Assembly: GCF_035621135.1 (NCBI RefSeq)
Contig: NZ_CP141728.1
Location: 806,001-870,000 of the forward strand
DNA from: Sinanaerobacter sp. ZZT-01
GTDB lineage: Bacteria > Bacillota > Clostridia > Peptostreptococcales > Anaerovoracaceae
Reading direction: 5' to 3'
DNA length: 64,000 nucleotides
Of this stretch, positions 17,157 through 25,556 are shown in pieces. Made by a program: the position numbers and the translations under genes. Under the pieces are notes generated by a model that was not told where the DNA came from, did not search any database, and was given only the letters and a program-made list of their open reading frames with translations. Within the stretch, counting starts at the first letter, position 1. The number at the start of each line of letters is the position of its first letter.

Positions 17157-18457
17157 TATTTCGCCCCCCTCATATCAATAACTCTCTGCGCTTTTCCTTC
17201 AAAACGTGCTAAGCTTCTAGGCTCAAGCAAGGTAACTTTTGCATCAATGCCAAGAACGGTACGAAGTCTCCCTCTGATCGTATTTTTTAATTCTTCTAAA
17301 AGTGAGAAAGAATCCAAAAGATTTGCATCGACCAACTCAACATCTACTTCAATTTTATCAAGATAACCTTTTTTAAATACCTTAATTTGATAATGCGGCC
17401 CAATACCATTCGTATTAAGAAGTACCTCTTCGATCTGTGAAGGAAAGACATTAACGCCTCCCAGTATCAACATATCATCACTTCTGCCCTGAATCTTTGA
17501 CATCCGAACCGTCGTTCTTCCGCATTTACACTTTTCATAGTGCAGCGAAGTGATGTCTTTTGTTCTGTAACGAATAATCGGCAGTGCCTCTTTCGTGATT
17601 GTTGTGATAACAAGCTCGCCTACTTCTCCTTCGCCCAGTACTTTACCCGTTTTCGGATCAATGATTTCCGGCAAAAAATGGTCTTCATTTATATGCATTC
17701 CACAAAGTGCTTCACATTCTCCGGAAACACCAGGTCCGATTAATTCACTCATTCCGTAATTTTCTGTTGCAAATAATCCCCAGCTGTCAACCAGTTCCTT
17801 GCGCATCGCCTCCGTTGAGCCTTCACCTCCGAATAATCCAATTTTTATATTTAAGTCCGTTTTCGGTTCAATCCCCATCTCTCGTGCAATCTCTGCCATA
17901 TGAAGTGCATAGGAAGGTGTACTGATTAATGCACTGGTTCGAAAATCTTTCATAATCATAATTTGTTTCTTTGTATTCCCGCTTGACATAGGAATAACAG
18001 ATGCGCCTACACGCTCTAGTCCCTGCTGCAAACCCAGCGCTCCCGTAAACAACCCATATCCAAACGAAATCTGAGCGGTATCTTTATTCGTAACACCTGC
18101 CATACTCACCAGGCGGGCGACACATTCTGACCACATATCCATGTCGTTTCTTGTATAACCGACTACCGTAGGTTTTCCGGTCGTTCCTGATGACGCATGA
18201 AAACGTACAATTTCTTCCTGTGGAGAAGAAAAGAGACCAAATGGATAATTGTCACGAAAATCCTGCTTAACCGTCATTGGAAGGTTTGAGACATCTTCCA
18301 GTGCTTTGATGTCACCAGGTTCAACTCCTGCCGTTTTGAATGCCTTCTGATAAAACGGTACATTATTATATACACGGGCAACGGTTTTCTTCAACCGTTC
18401 TAATTGAATTTCTCGAAATTGCTCTCTATCCAGAGTTTCCATATCACTCCATATCAT
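17156..18457 (-). CDS. paaK: Phenylacetate-CoA ligase-like AMP-forming enzyme
   Basis: Adenylate-forming ligase (433 aa) that activates an aryl acid such as phenylacetate or indoleacetate with CoA and ATP. Motifs: the P-loop FHASSGTTGKPTVVGYT (about 90), YGMSELIGPGVSGEC (about 245), VITTITKEALPIIRYRTKDIT, a CKCGR zinc-type motif and ILGGVNVFPSQIEE. The frame extends to 18625, but the ATG at 18457 follows a GGGAGG site and matches the usual N-terminus MIWSDMETLDREQ. In amino acid-fermenting anaerobes the enzyme may also run toward ATP synthesis. The ACT gene is coupled downstream. Confidence 0.93.
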   Translation of the reverse strand: MIWSDMETLDREQFREIQLERLKKTVARVYNNVPFYQKAFKTAGVEPGDIKALEDVSNLPMTVKQDFRDNYPFGLFSSPQEEIVRFHASSGTTGKPTVVGYTRNDMDMWSECVARLVSMAGVTNKDTAQISFGYGLFTGALGLQQGLERVGASVIPMSSGNTKKQIMIMKDFRTSALISTPSYALHMAEIAREMGIEPKTDLNIKIGLFGGEGSTEAMRKELVDSWGLFATENYGMSELIGPGVSGECEALCGMHINEDHFLPEIIDPKTGKVLGEGEVGELVITTITKEALPIIRYRTKDITSLHYEKCKCGRTTVRMSKIQGRSDDMLILGGVNVFPSQIEEVLLNTNGIGPHYQIKVFKKGYLDKIEVDVELVDANLLDSFSLLEELKNTIRGRLRTVLGIDAKVTLLEPRSLARFEGKAQRVIDMRGAK

Positions 18458-18752
18458 TTTCCTACATACCTCCCAGTTCAATCTTGATAAAAAAAGAGCA
18501 GTACCTATAGCAAAATAGCAGTACCGCCGTACAAATTCCTTACTTTTTTCTATCCTACCAATCCACATAACTACTAGCTGTAGTGTACCATAGCTTGTTT
18601 TCCTTTTCAAGAAAAAAAACCACAAAAAATATTGTACTTTTTTTCATTACGGGGTTTCAAGAAATGTTATTTCTTGATATACTTATCGCAGTGGATATTT
18701 GCGTAAAAAACGTCAAATACAAAATGTAAATAGGAAAGTTGAGGTATTTCGC

Positions 18753-19946
18753 ATGAAATTTTCAAGCAAGATTAAGCAATGTAATCTTTCCCCGATCCGT
18801 AAGTTCTACCCGTATACCGTAGAAGCTAAAAAAAAGGGAAAAAAAATCTATCAGTTGAACATCGGACAGCCTGACATTAAAACACCGGAAGCATTTTTTG
18901 AAGCTGTTAAAAACTTTAATGCCCCTGTTCTTGCATACGCTCCTTCTCCCGGTATTCCTGAAATGGTGCAGGCAATTCAAAAATACTATAAAGGAATTGG
19001 TATTGACTATGCGGAAAGTGACATTGTTGTCACAACAGGAGGCAGTGAAGCATTACAGATTGTCTTAAACTGTATCCTTGATAATGGCGATGAAATTATT
19101 ATTCCAGAGCCTTTCTATCCAAACTACAATACCTTTGTAAAGGCAACCGGTGCGAATATCCGACCTTTGACGACTTCAGTAGATGAAGGTTACCGTTATG
19201 CTGTAAGAGAAAAAATTGAAGCTTGCATCAATGAAAATACTAGAGCAATTATGTTCACAAATCCAGGAAATCCAACCGGTGTTGTTTTGACACAGGAAGA
19301 AATGCGTTTAATTGCTGATATTGCTAAAGAGCACAATTTATTTGTAATCGGTGACGAAGTTTACAGAGAATTTGTATATGGCGGTGAAAAATTAGCCTCC
19401 ATGGGACATTTTGAAGACATTCAGGATAATGTCATCATCATTGACTCTGTTTCCAAGAGATTCAGTGCCTGCGGTGCAAGAATCGGTACTGTCATTACTA
19501 AGAACAAAGAATTACAGCAGCATATTATGAAATTCTGCCAAGCAAGACTTTCTGTTCCAACCTTGGATCAAATTGCTTCCGCTGCACTTTATGGTGTTCC
19601 TGCAACTTACTTTGATGAAGTAAGAGAAGAATACAAGAAAAGAAGGGATACTATCTATGCAAAGCTTTCTCAGATTGAAGGTGTCGTATGCAAAGCGCCT
19701 CAAGGTGCATTTTATGTTATGGCAAAGCTTCCCGTTGAAGATGCAGAAGAGTTTCTTATCTGGCTGTTAACTGAATTTGATGATAACGGCGAAACAGTTA
19801 TGTTTGCTCCTGGCGGTGGATTCTATGCAACTCCGGGTTCCGGTAAAAATGAAGTCCGCCTTGCTTACGTGCTCAATCAAAAAGATCTTGAAAGAGCAAT
19901 GGATCTTCTTGCTCTGGGAATTAAAAAATATAATGAGACACACTGA
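18753..19946 (+). CDS. Class I/II PLP aminotransferase
   Basis: Aminotransferase (397 aa) of the aspartate/aromatic family. Visible: YQLNIGQPDIKTP at about 33-45, VTTGGSEALQ (about 93-102), FTNPGNPTGVV (about 168-178), GDEVYREFVYGG and Lys235 in DSVSKRFSACGARIG, the PLP lysine. The final EVRLAYVLN provides the substrate carboxylate arginine. The ATG at 18753 has TTGAGG upstream; an upstream frame start at 18699 is less likely. It is divergent from paaK-ACT, so a route amino acid to keto acid to acyl-CoA is plausible, but the substrate is not shown by sequence. Confidence 0.93.
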   Translation: MKFSSKIKQCNLSPIRKFYPYTVEAKKKGKKIYQLNIGQPDIKTPEAFFEAVKNFNAPVLAYAPSPGIPEMVQAIQKYYKGIGIDYAESDIVVTTGGSEALQIVLNCILDNGDEIIIPEPFYPNYNTFVKATGANIRPLTTSVDEGYRYAVREKIEACINENTRAIMFTNPGNPTGVVLTQEEMRLIADIAKEHNLFVIGDEVYREFVYGGEKLASMGHFEDIQDNVIIIDSVSKRFSACGARIGTVITKNKELQQHIMKFCQARLSVPTLDQIASAALYGVPATYFDEVREEYKKRRDTIYAKLSQIEGVVCKAPQGAFYVMAKLPVEDAEEFLIWLLTEFDDNGETVMFAPGGGFYATPGSGKNEVRLAYVLNQKDLERAMDLLALGIKKYNETH

Positions 19947-19988
19947 TCCAAAAACATTGTATCCCAACAAAATATTTCTTAATAAATA

Positions 19989-20025
19989 AAAAGCTGTTCT
20001 TCTGAAAAGAAGAACAGCTTCTTTC
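19989..20025 (+). terminator. Terminator after aminotransferase
   Basis: AAGCTGTTCTTCT and AGAAGAACAGCTT pair around GAAA, followed by CTTTCACTTTTT. Confidence 0.88.
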
Positions 20026-20058
20026 ACTTTTTAACTTTTTTGTAAGAGGTTTTCTTAT

Positions 20059-20733
20059 ATGAAATACTTAGATTCCACCCCCCATCAGCCATCGGAATCC
20101 CTTCTTTTGGGTTTTCTTTTATCTTGTGTCGGAGGATTTCTCGATGCCTATACCTACATTTCGAGAGATCATGTTTTCGCAAACGCACAAACCGGAAATA
20201 TCGTACTTCTAGGTATCAACATTATGCATCAGAACTGGAAAAGTGCTTCTTACTATTTGCTGCCGATTTTTGCTTTTATTTTTGGCATTCTTATCGTCGA
20301 AATGATTAAAAATCACCATATACAAAGAGAAAGTCTAATTCATTGGCGGCAAATTGTAATTGCAATTGAAATCATTTTTCTGCTTATTGTTGCATATATT
20401 CCCGTTGGGCCCGAAAACGCGATTGCAAATGTCATGATTTCTTTTGTCTGCTCGATGCAAGTGGAAAGTTTTCGAACCATAAATGGGAAATCTACTTCAA
20501 CGACAATGTGTACCGGAAATTTAAGAAACGCTTCTGAACAGCTTTACTACGGCTTACGACATAAAGAAATGGATTCTATAAAAAAAAGCTTTCATTATTT
20601 CTTTTTCATTCTTTCTTTCCTCTTTGGCGCTATTGTCGGAAGTTACATCACACTTCACTTCATGGAAAAATCTGTTCTTTTAACATGTGCGATGCTTACT
20701 GTTGCATTTATTTTAATGTTTAAAAAGAAATAG
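20059..20733 (+). CDS. DUF1275 (YoaK-type) membrane protein
   Basis: A 224-aa protein with six predicted membrane segments. The family mark is present near the start: LSCVGGFLDAYTYISRDHVFANAQTGNIVLLG, followed later by TTMCTGNLRNASEQL. DUF1275 proteins are inner-membrane proteins of unknown transport or protective role. AAGAGG lies about 14 bases before the ATG. It follows the aminotransferase terminator, so it is likely a separate unit, closed by a terminator at 20732-20763. Confidence 0.9.
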   Translation: MKYLDSTPHQPSESLLLGFLLSCVGGFLDAYTYISRDHVFANAQTGNIVLLGINIMHQNWKSASYYLLPIFAFIFGILIVEMIKNHHIQRESLIHWRQIVIAIEIIFLLIVAYIPVGPENAIANVMISFVCSMQVESFRTINGKSTSTTMCTGNLRNASEQLYYGLRHKEMDSIKKSFHYFFFILSFLFGAIVGSYITLHFMEKSVLLTCAMLTVAFILMFKKK

Positions 20734-20763
20734 AAAAGGCAGATAAAATTATCTGCCTTTTCT
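20732..20763. terminator. Bidirectional terminator
   Basis: A 15-bp stem AGAAAAGGCAGATAA with its complement around two A, flanked by T-rich sequence both ways. It separates the convergent genes ending at 20733 and 20784. Confidence 0.88.
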
Positions 20764-20783
20764 ATTTCTTTATTACTCTTTAT

Positions 20784-22148
20784 CTAAACTAAATGAAGAA
20801 GATACCTTCCTATTAAAGATGCAATAACGAGACTAATCAGCGTCCTTTCCAAAAATATTACGAATAACTCCCACAGTTTAACAGGTATTTTTGATCCAAG
20901 GATCAAAGCACCAACCTCAGACATGTAAATCAACTGTGTAACCGATATCACCGCAACTACAAAGCGGGTCAGTTCACTGCTAATTTGTGCACCAGCAATG
21001 ATGGCCGGAACAAACATATCCGCAAACCCCACTAAAAGAGAAGTGGAGGCCGTCTCTGCTTCCGGCAACTGTAAAAAATTCAGCAGCGGAACAAATGGCT
21101 TGCCCAGTATGGCAAAAATAGGGGTATATGTACACACGATTAAAATTACAGTACCAAATGCCATAACAATAGGCATAACGCCAAACCACATATCTATGGC
21201 ATTTTTGCACCCATTTCCAATAAATTCTTTAAATCCACCGCTTGCATGAGATTTTTCAATTGCCTTATGAAACGCCCAGCTTCCTGTTGTATGACCTTTC
21301 GGAATCGATTCGTCAGGTATATCTCCATCCCCAAAGTATGTATCTTTTTTCACGGATAAAGGAGGAATACGAGGAATAATAAGGGCAATGATAACACCGA
21401 TAAAGCAGATACTTAGATAATATGGAACAAACATGTGCGCCATGCGAACTTCTTCAATGACGACTAAACAGAAAGTAATGGATACTGCGGAAAAGGTTGT
21501 TGAGATAACAGATGCTTCACGAGCAGAATAATAACCTTCTTCATATTGCCGTGATGTCAGCATAACACCTAGCGTACCGTCACCCAGCCAAGAGGTCATA
21601 CAGTCTACCGCAGAACGTCCCGGAAGCGTAAATATCGGTCTCATAACTTTAACCAATAAAGTTCCCACATACTCTAGTAAACCAAAATCCAATAGCAGTG
21701 GAAGCAATAGACCTGCAAAAACAAAGATAAGAACAAGTGTAGATAATAAGTCCATAACAAAGGAACCCGTATCGGCAGAAATAACATATTCGGGACCGGT
21801 CCCTGTGTAAACCATTAAAATAAAAATCATACCTAATATTCGTGCGATCACCCATATAAGCTGTACATTAAAAAACCCGTTAAGGCTCTTACTTTCTAAT
21901 ATAAATTTAGGTTTGAAAAAATAAGCGATTAGACTGCCAAGAGCAGATATACAAACAATAAAAGTGCATAGTCCGGGAAGAAACGCTCCCAATACGCGTG
22001 ACATTACTTTTGCAACAAGCGCAATAGGTATTGTAAAATTCCCTTCAAATTGAATGGGAATCATAAACAAAATAATGCCTAATACAGATGGAATAATAAA
22101 TTTTAATACATCAATCTTTTTATAAACAGGTTTGGTTTGATTTTCCAT
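20784..22148 (-). CDS. YjiH-family membrane protein with nucleoside-recognition (Gate) domains
   Basis: A 454-aa integral membrane protein with about ten hydrophobic segments. Features of the YjiH/Gate group: FIIPSVLGIILFMIPIQFEG near the N-terminus, GRSAVDCMTSWLGDGTLGVMLTSRQYEEGYYSAREA in the middle, and ETASTSLLVGFADMFVPAIIAGAQIS and IYMSEVGALILGSKIP in the second half. The substrate is unknown; relatives are linked to spore maturation proteins and small-molecule transport. TTG at 22172 also opens the frame, but ATG 22148 with AGGTG upstream is preferred. A 490-base AT-rich leader precedes it. Confidence 0.85.
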   Translation of the reverse strand: MENQTKPVYKKIDVLKFIIPSVLGIILFMIPIQFEGNFTIPIALVAKVMSRVLGAFLPGLCTFIVCISALGSLIAYFFKPKFILESKSLNGFFNVQLIWVIARILGMIFILMVYTGTGPEYVISADTGSFVMDLLSTLVLIFVFAGLLLPLLLDFGLLEYVGTLLVKVMRPIFTLPGRSAVDCMTSWLGDGTLGVMLTSRQYEEGYYSAREASVISTTFSAVSITFCLVVIEEVRMAHMFVPYYLSICFIGVIIALIIPRIPPLSVKKDTYFGDGDIPDESIPKGHTTGSWAFHKAIEKSHASGGFKEFIGNGCKNAIDMWFGVMPIVMAFGTVILIVCTYTPIFAILGKPFVPLLNFLQLPEAETASTSLLVGFADMFVPAIIAGAQISSELTRFVVAVISVTQLIYMSEVGALILGSKIPVKLWELFVIFLERTLISLVIASLIGRYLLHLV

Positions 22149-22641
22149 TTTATAGAGCACCTGACCTTTCAAAAAACATTTAAAGAATTAATTATTAATC
22201 TATCTTAAAATATTATAATATCAAGTTTGATGCTAACACCAAGAAAATATAAAGTCAATACTTTCAAAAAAGCATATGTAATTAATTGTAATTTCAAATT
22301 TTTAAATATTGCAAATAATGAATAACTTTTCATTATTTAATATATGTTACTTCAATTACTTTCACTACAATTTTATTGAATTAATATATTTTTTTAAATA
22401 AAAACAAATTTTTTAAACCAAACATATAAATTATCCTGTTTTTCTTTATATTACAACAATTAATGATATTTTATTTATATTATATTTATAAATTGTTATT
22501 CAAAGAAAAAAAATAAATATTTTTTTCAGAATTACTTGTCCCATAAAAATATACTCCTCCTTACGATATATCATTTTTCACTGACTACCATAAGGGGAGT
22601 ATATACTTTTAATTTGGAATCCTAAGTCTCTTCTGTATTTT
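22149..22641. other. AT-rich intergenic region before the YjiH gene
   Basis: About 490 bases with very low GC and no reading frame of note. On the minus strand a candidate promoter for the YjiH gene is TTGACT (near 22256) with TAGCAT 17 bases on, or TATAAT near 22213. The end near rsgA holds the hairpin at 22543-22604. I found no riboswitch match. Confidence 0.6.
22543..22604 (-). terminator. Long-looped hairpin after rsgA, probable terminator
   Basis: On the minus strand ATATACTCCCCTTA (22591-22604) pairs with TAAGGAGGAGTATAT (22549-22563) with one bulge, around a 27-base loop, then ATTTTTAT. The loop is longer than usual, so a structured leader is possible. Confidence 0.55.
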
Positions 22642-23724
22642 TTAATATTTTATGCTTCGTTTATTATGCTTCTTTATATACTTTCTTGCATTCTTCATGC
22701 CACCGAATTCTTGGAACATCGAATTCAGCTTTTCTGTTTCTATTTGTTTAGATGTCAATCCATCATAACGTGCCTCTTTTTTAAGCTTATGATAACTTTC
22801 CAGTCTCTTGCGATCAACTTCTCCCTTTTCAATTGCGTCCCTTACTGCACATCCCGGTTCATCCTTATGGGAACAATCCTTAAATCGGCACGACTCAGCT
22901 AATTTTTCTAAATCTGCAAAAGCCTTTGCCAAATCAACTGAATCAACCCCTAATTCCCGCATTCCCGGTGTATCAATAACAACTCCACCCTGTGGAAGGG
23001 GAATTAATTCTCTGTGCGTTGTTGTATGTCTCCCTTTATCGTCTTTGCCGATTTCAGAAGTCAAAAGAATTTCTTTCCCTGCTAGACGATTGATCAGCGT
23101 TGATTTTCCGACTCCAGAAGAGCCAATAAAAGAAGCCGTTACACCACGTTTGAAATATTTTAATAATTGAAGGTATGAATCCCCCTCCATTCCGGAAGCG
23201 ACTATGACATCAACACCAATTGCTACCTGATCCATTTCAATAAGCTTCTGCTCAATATTGATACATAAATCCGACTTTGTCAGGATGATAACGGGGGTTG
23301 CTCCGCTGTTCCATGCAATCGAAAGATACCGCTCCAGCCTGCGCAAATTATAATCAAGGTTTAATGACATGCAAATAAAAATATAGTCAATATTTGCAGC
23401 AACCACCTGCGTTTGATCTTTTGCGCCGACAGAAGTCCTTTCAAAAGAGCTTTTTCTGGTAAGCACATTATGGATCATCCGATTTCCTGACTGCTCCTTA
23501 GCTTGATCCAGCATTACAAAATCACCAACTGCAGGATAATCACACAAGTAACGTATCTCATAACGAAATTTACCGGATACCTCCGCAAAAACTTCTCCCT
23601 TATTTGTTATAATCTTATACAGCTTTCTATATTGAGAAATGACTCTCCCCAATTCAAAAGCAGGATATAAGCTTGCTTCCCCTAAGAAGCGCTCGCTTAC
23701 TCCATAACAATCTAATTTATTCAA
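22642..23724 (-). CDS. rsgA: Ribosome small subunit-dependent GTPase A
   Basis: Circularly permuted GTPase (360 aa) that helps 30S maturation. The order G4-G1-G3 is visible: ILTKSDL, then FIGSSGVGKSTLINRLAG, then DTPGMRELG. An OB-fold comes first (about 25-110), and the zinc finger is C-terminal with ESCRFKDCSHKDEPGCAVRDAI. The basic tail (KKHNKRSIKY) may touch rRNA. Length is in the family range, somewhat long. An AGGAGG-like site (TAGGAGGATTATATC) lies before the ATG. Confidence 0.96.
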   Translation of the reverse strand: MNKLDCYGVSERFLGEASLYPAFELGRVISQYRKLYKIITNKGEVFAEVSGKFRYEIRYLCDYPAVGDFVMLDQAKEQSGNRMIHNVLTRKSSFERTSVGAKDQTQVVAANIDYIFICMSLNLDYNLRRLERYLSIAWNSGATPVIILTKSDLCINIEQKLIEMDQVAIGVDVIVASGMEGDSYLQLLKYFKRGVTASFIGSSGVGKSTLINRLAGKEILLTSEIGKDDKGRHTTTHRELIPLPQGGVVIDTPGMRELGVDSVDLAKAFADLEKLAESCRFKDCSHKDEPGCAVRDAIEKGEVDRKRLESYHKLKKEARYDGLTSKQIETEKLNSMFQEFGGMKNARKYIKKHNKRSIKY

Positions 23725-23861
23725 TGATATAATCCTCCTAAATACAATTTAAATGCGTTTGGAGGTATCTTGTAAGAGTATTATTTTACACATACCTCCA
23801 TGTGTACTACAATCTCCATTTTCATTCCTTTTCTATACATAAAAGATCTCCTTTCCATTAT

Positions 23862-24284
23862 TTATTTGGTCGCAATTACACCGATACCAATCAGAATAAA
23901 GGCGATTGCCATAATAATTCTGCCATCAAAATACGGTACAAATATTTTCAAAAGCAAGTAAAGTCCTAAGAACAAAAATACTGCTCCGATTGCCAGCTTT
24001 GAGCTATGTCTTCCTTTTTCTGTCGTAGACGATTTTTCCTCTGCCGCATTATATTCACCGTTTTCGTAGGTTGAACCATACTCTTCGTTCATCATTTTTA
24101 TCGGTCTTTCCGGTATTACAATTGCTGCTATAATATAAGCCCAAATGCTTGCGCCAGCCATAAAAATAAATACAACCGCCAGCAAACGAACGATCACAGA
24201 ATCAATTTCAAAGTATTCTGCAATGCCGCCGCATACTCCCATAATTGCACGGTCGTCTCTCGATTTATACAATCTCTTTTCCAT
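23862..24284 (-). CDS. PspC-domain membrane protein
   Basis: A 140-aa protein with the PspC motif at the N-terminus: KRLYKSRDDRAIMGVCGGIAEYF, then a hydrophobic segment (about 30-55). Two more hydrophobic stretches follow in the C-terminal part (about 97-136). PspC proteins take part in phage-shock or envelope-stress responses; in Firmicutes many are stand-alone. The frame opens earlier (24368), but the ATG at 24284 follows GGGAGGAG by seven bases. No psp neighbour is visible. Confidence 0.9.
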   Translation of the reverse strand: MEKRLYKSRDDRAIMGVCGGIAEYFEIDSVIVRLLAVVFIFMAGASIWAYIIAAIVIPERPIKMMNEEYGSTYENGEYNAAEEKSSTTEKGRHSSKLAIGAVFLFLGLYLLLKIFVPYFDGRIIMAIAFILIGIGVIATK

Positions 24285-24410
24285 TAATGCTCCTCCCTTT
24301 TTTCTTATCATATCATTATCTCGCTTTTCAATTTTCCTGTCAACTATTATAAAGACAAAAAACGACAATTTAATCTTTCTGTAAAGGAGAAGCAGTCGCA
24401 GCTTTTGTAT

Positions 24411-25193
24411 TTATTTTTTCATGCGAAGTTTAGAAAGAAATAAGTATACTTCCGCAATGAATAATAAAAGAATGGCTACAGACACAGTTAAAATAATAGC
24501 TTTATATTCCCCCTGAAATCCGCTTGGTGACAGCTGTTTTATTAAAATCCCAATGAATCCCCATATTACAGCAAAACCATAAGCCATATCTCTATACAGC
24601 AGCATGGTCAGAATACCGATGATTGCTCCCAATGAAACTGCAATTACGGTCCATATCACTTCTGAAATACCAAATCCGTCCCATTTTAGATAAACAAGAA
24701 GCGTCGCCACATTTGCAATGGTCGCTACCGTTATCCAGCCAAAATATATACTGAAAGGCAAACGAATGAAAAACCATTCCTTTAAAGAAAATTGCATTTT
24801 TGCATTCTCCGATGCAATCTTTATTAAACAAATTAAAATAAGGAGCATGCAGATCATTGAGAAAGGAATTTTAAAATAATGCCAGCAAAGGATCCAAGCC
24901 GCATTTGACAATGACGAAATCAAAAAATAAATTCCGATTCGGTTCATCAGCTGTGCCGTAATATTTCTTCCTTTATAAATAAACTGATAAATAGTGTAGC
25001 CAAAAAGAAGTAAATAAATGAGGCCCCAAATAGCAAAAGTAATCGGCGCCGGTGTAAACAAATTGGCGTAAAAATCGGCTACCTCAGCAGTCGTTACACC
25101 ATTAATGGGAATTGCATTTGCAAGTATATTGACTGCTATCATCAATATAAAAGTAAGCAGAACCGACACTCTTATTTTAAAATCAACTTTCAT
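24411..25193 (-). CDS. TspO/MBR-related tryptophan-rich membrane protein
   Basis: A 260-aa integral membrane protein with about seven hydrophobic segments. NILANAIPINGVTTAEVADFYANLFTPAPITFAIWGLIYLLL contains the N-x-x-P and TPAPITFAIWGLIY pattern of TspO-like proteins; tryptophans occur in NAAWILCWHYF and FGWITVA. Relatives are larger than classic TspO (about 160 aa). Tetrapyrrole or lipid binding is a family role but is not shown here. ATG at 25193 has GGGGTG upstream; the preceding GTG is less likely. Confidence 0.7.
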   Translation of the reverse strand: MKVDFKIRVSVLLTFILMIAVNILANAIPINGVTTAEVADFYANLFTPAPITFAIWGLIYLLLFGYTIYQFIYKGRNITAQLMNRIGIYFLISSLSNAAWILCWHYFKIPFSMICMLLILICLIKIASENAKMQFSLKEWFFIRLPFSIYFGWITVATIANVATLLVYLKWDGFGISEVIWTVIAVSLGAIIGILTMLLYRDMAYGFAVIWGFIGILIKQLSPSGFQGEYKAIILTVSVAILLLFIAEVYLFLSKLRMKK

Positions 25194-25556
25194 CACATCA
25201 CCCCGTCCTTTATTTGATTCGCATCTATTATTAGCATTTTTCAGCTAAACTTATTTTGTTCTCTGTCAATATAGTTTATTTATCTTATTGTGGTTTCATT
25301 CCTCCTCTAAAATACACTTTCTCAAAAAGACTTTTTGACAAAATTATAGGGTATAGATAATACAAAAATTACCATGTTTTACTCTGGTCTATCTTTATTG
25401 ACCCGCTATTTTTTGCATGATATACTTACTAAACTTAATTTATATCTTCTTACAATTTTCTAAAAAAACAATTCGTTTCAAGAATTACAAATGGGGTAAT
25501 AAGTGTTTATAGAGATTGGCAATGATTAAAATATTAGACTTAGGAGGTTCTGTGAC
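25194..25556. other. Intergenic region before the chemoreceptor
   Basis: About 360 AT-rich bases between divergent genes. I see the AGGAGG site of the chemoreceptor at 25542-25547 and no convincing motility-sigma (TAAA-N15-GCCGATAA) promoter. Nothing else stands out. Confidence 0.55.

Noticed and set aside
22149-22641. Possible purine or other riboswitch before the YjiH gene
   Set aside because: The expected core bases are absent; only one terminator-like hairpin was found.
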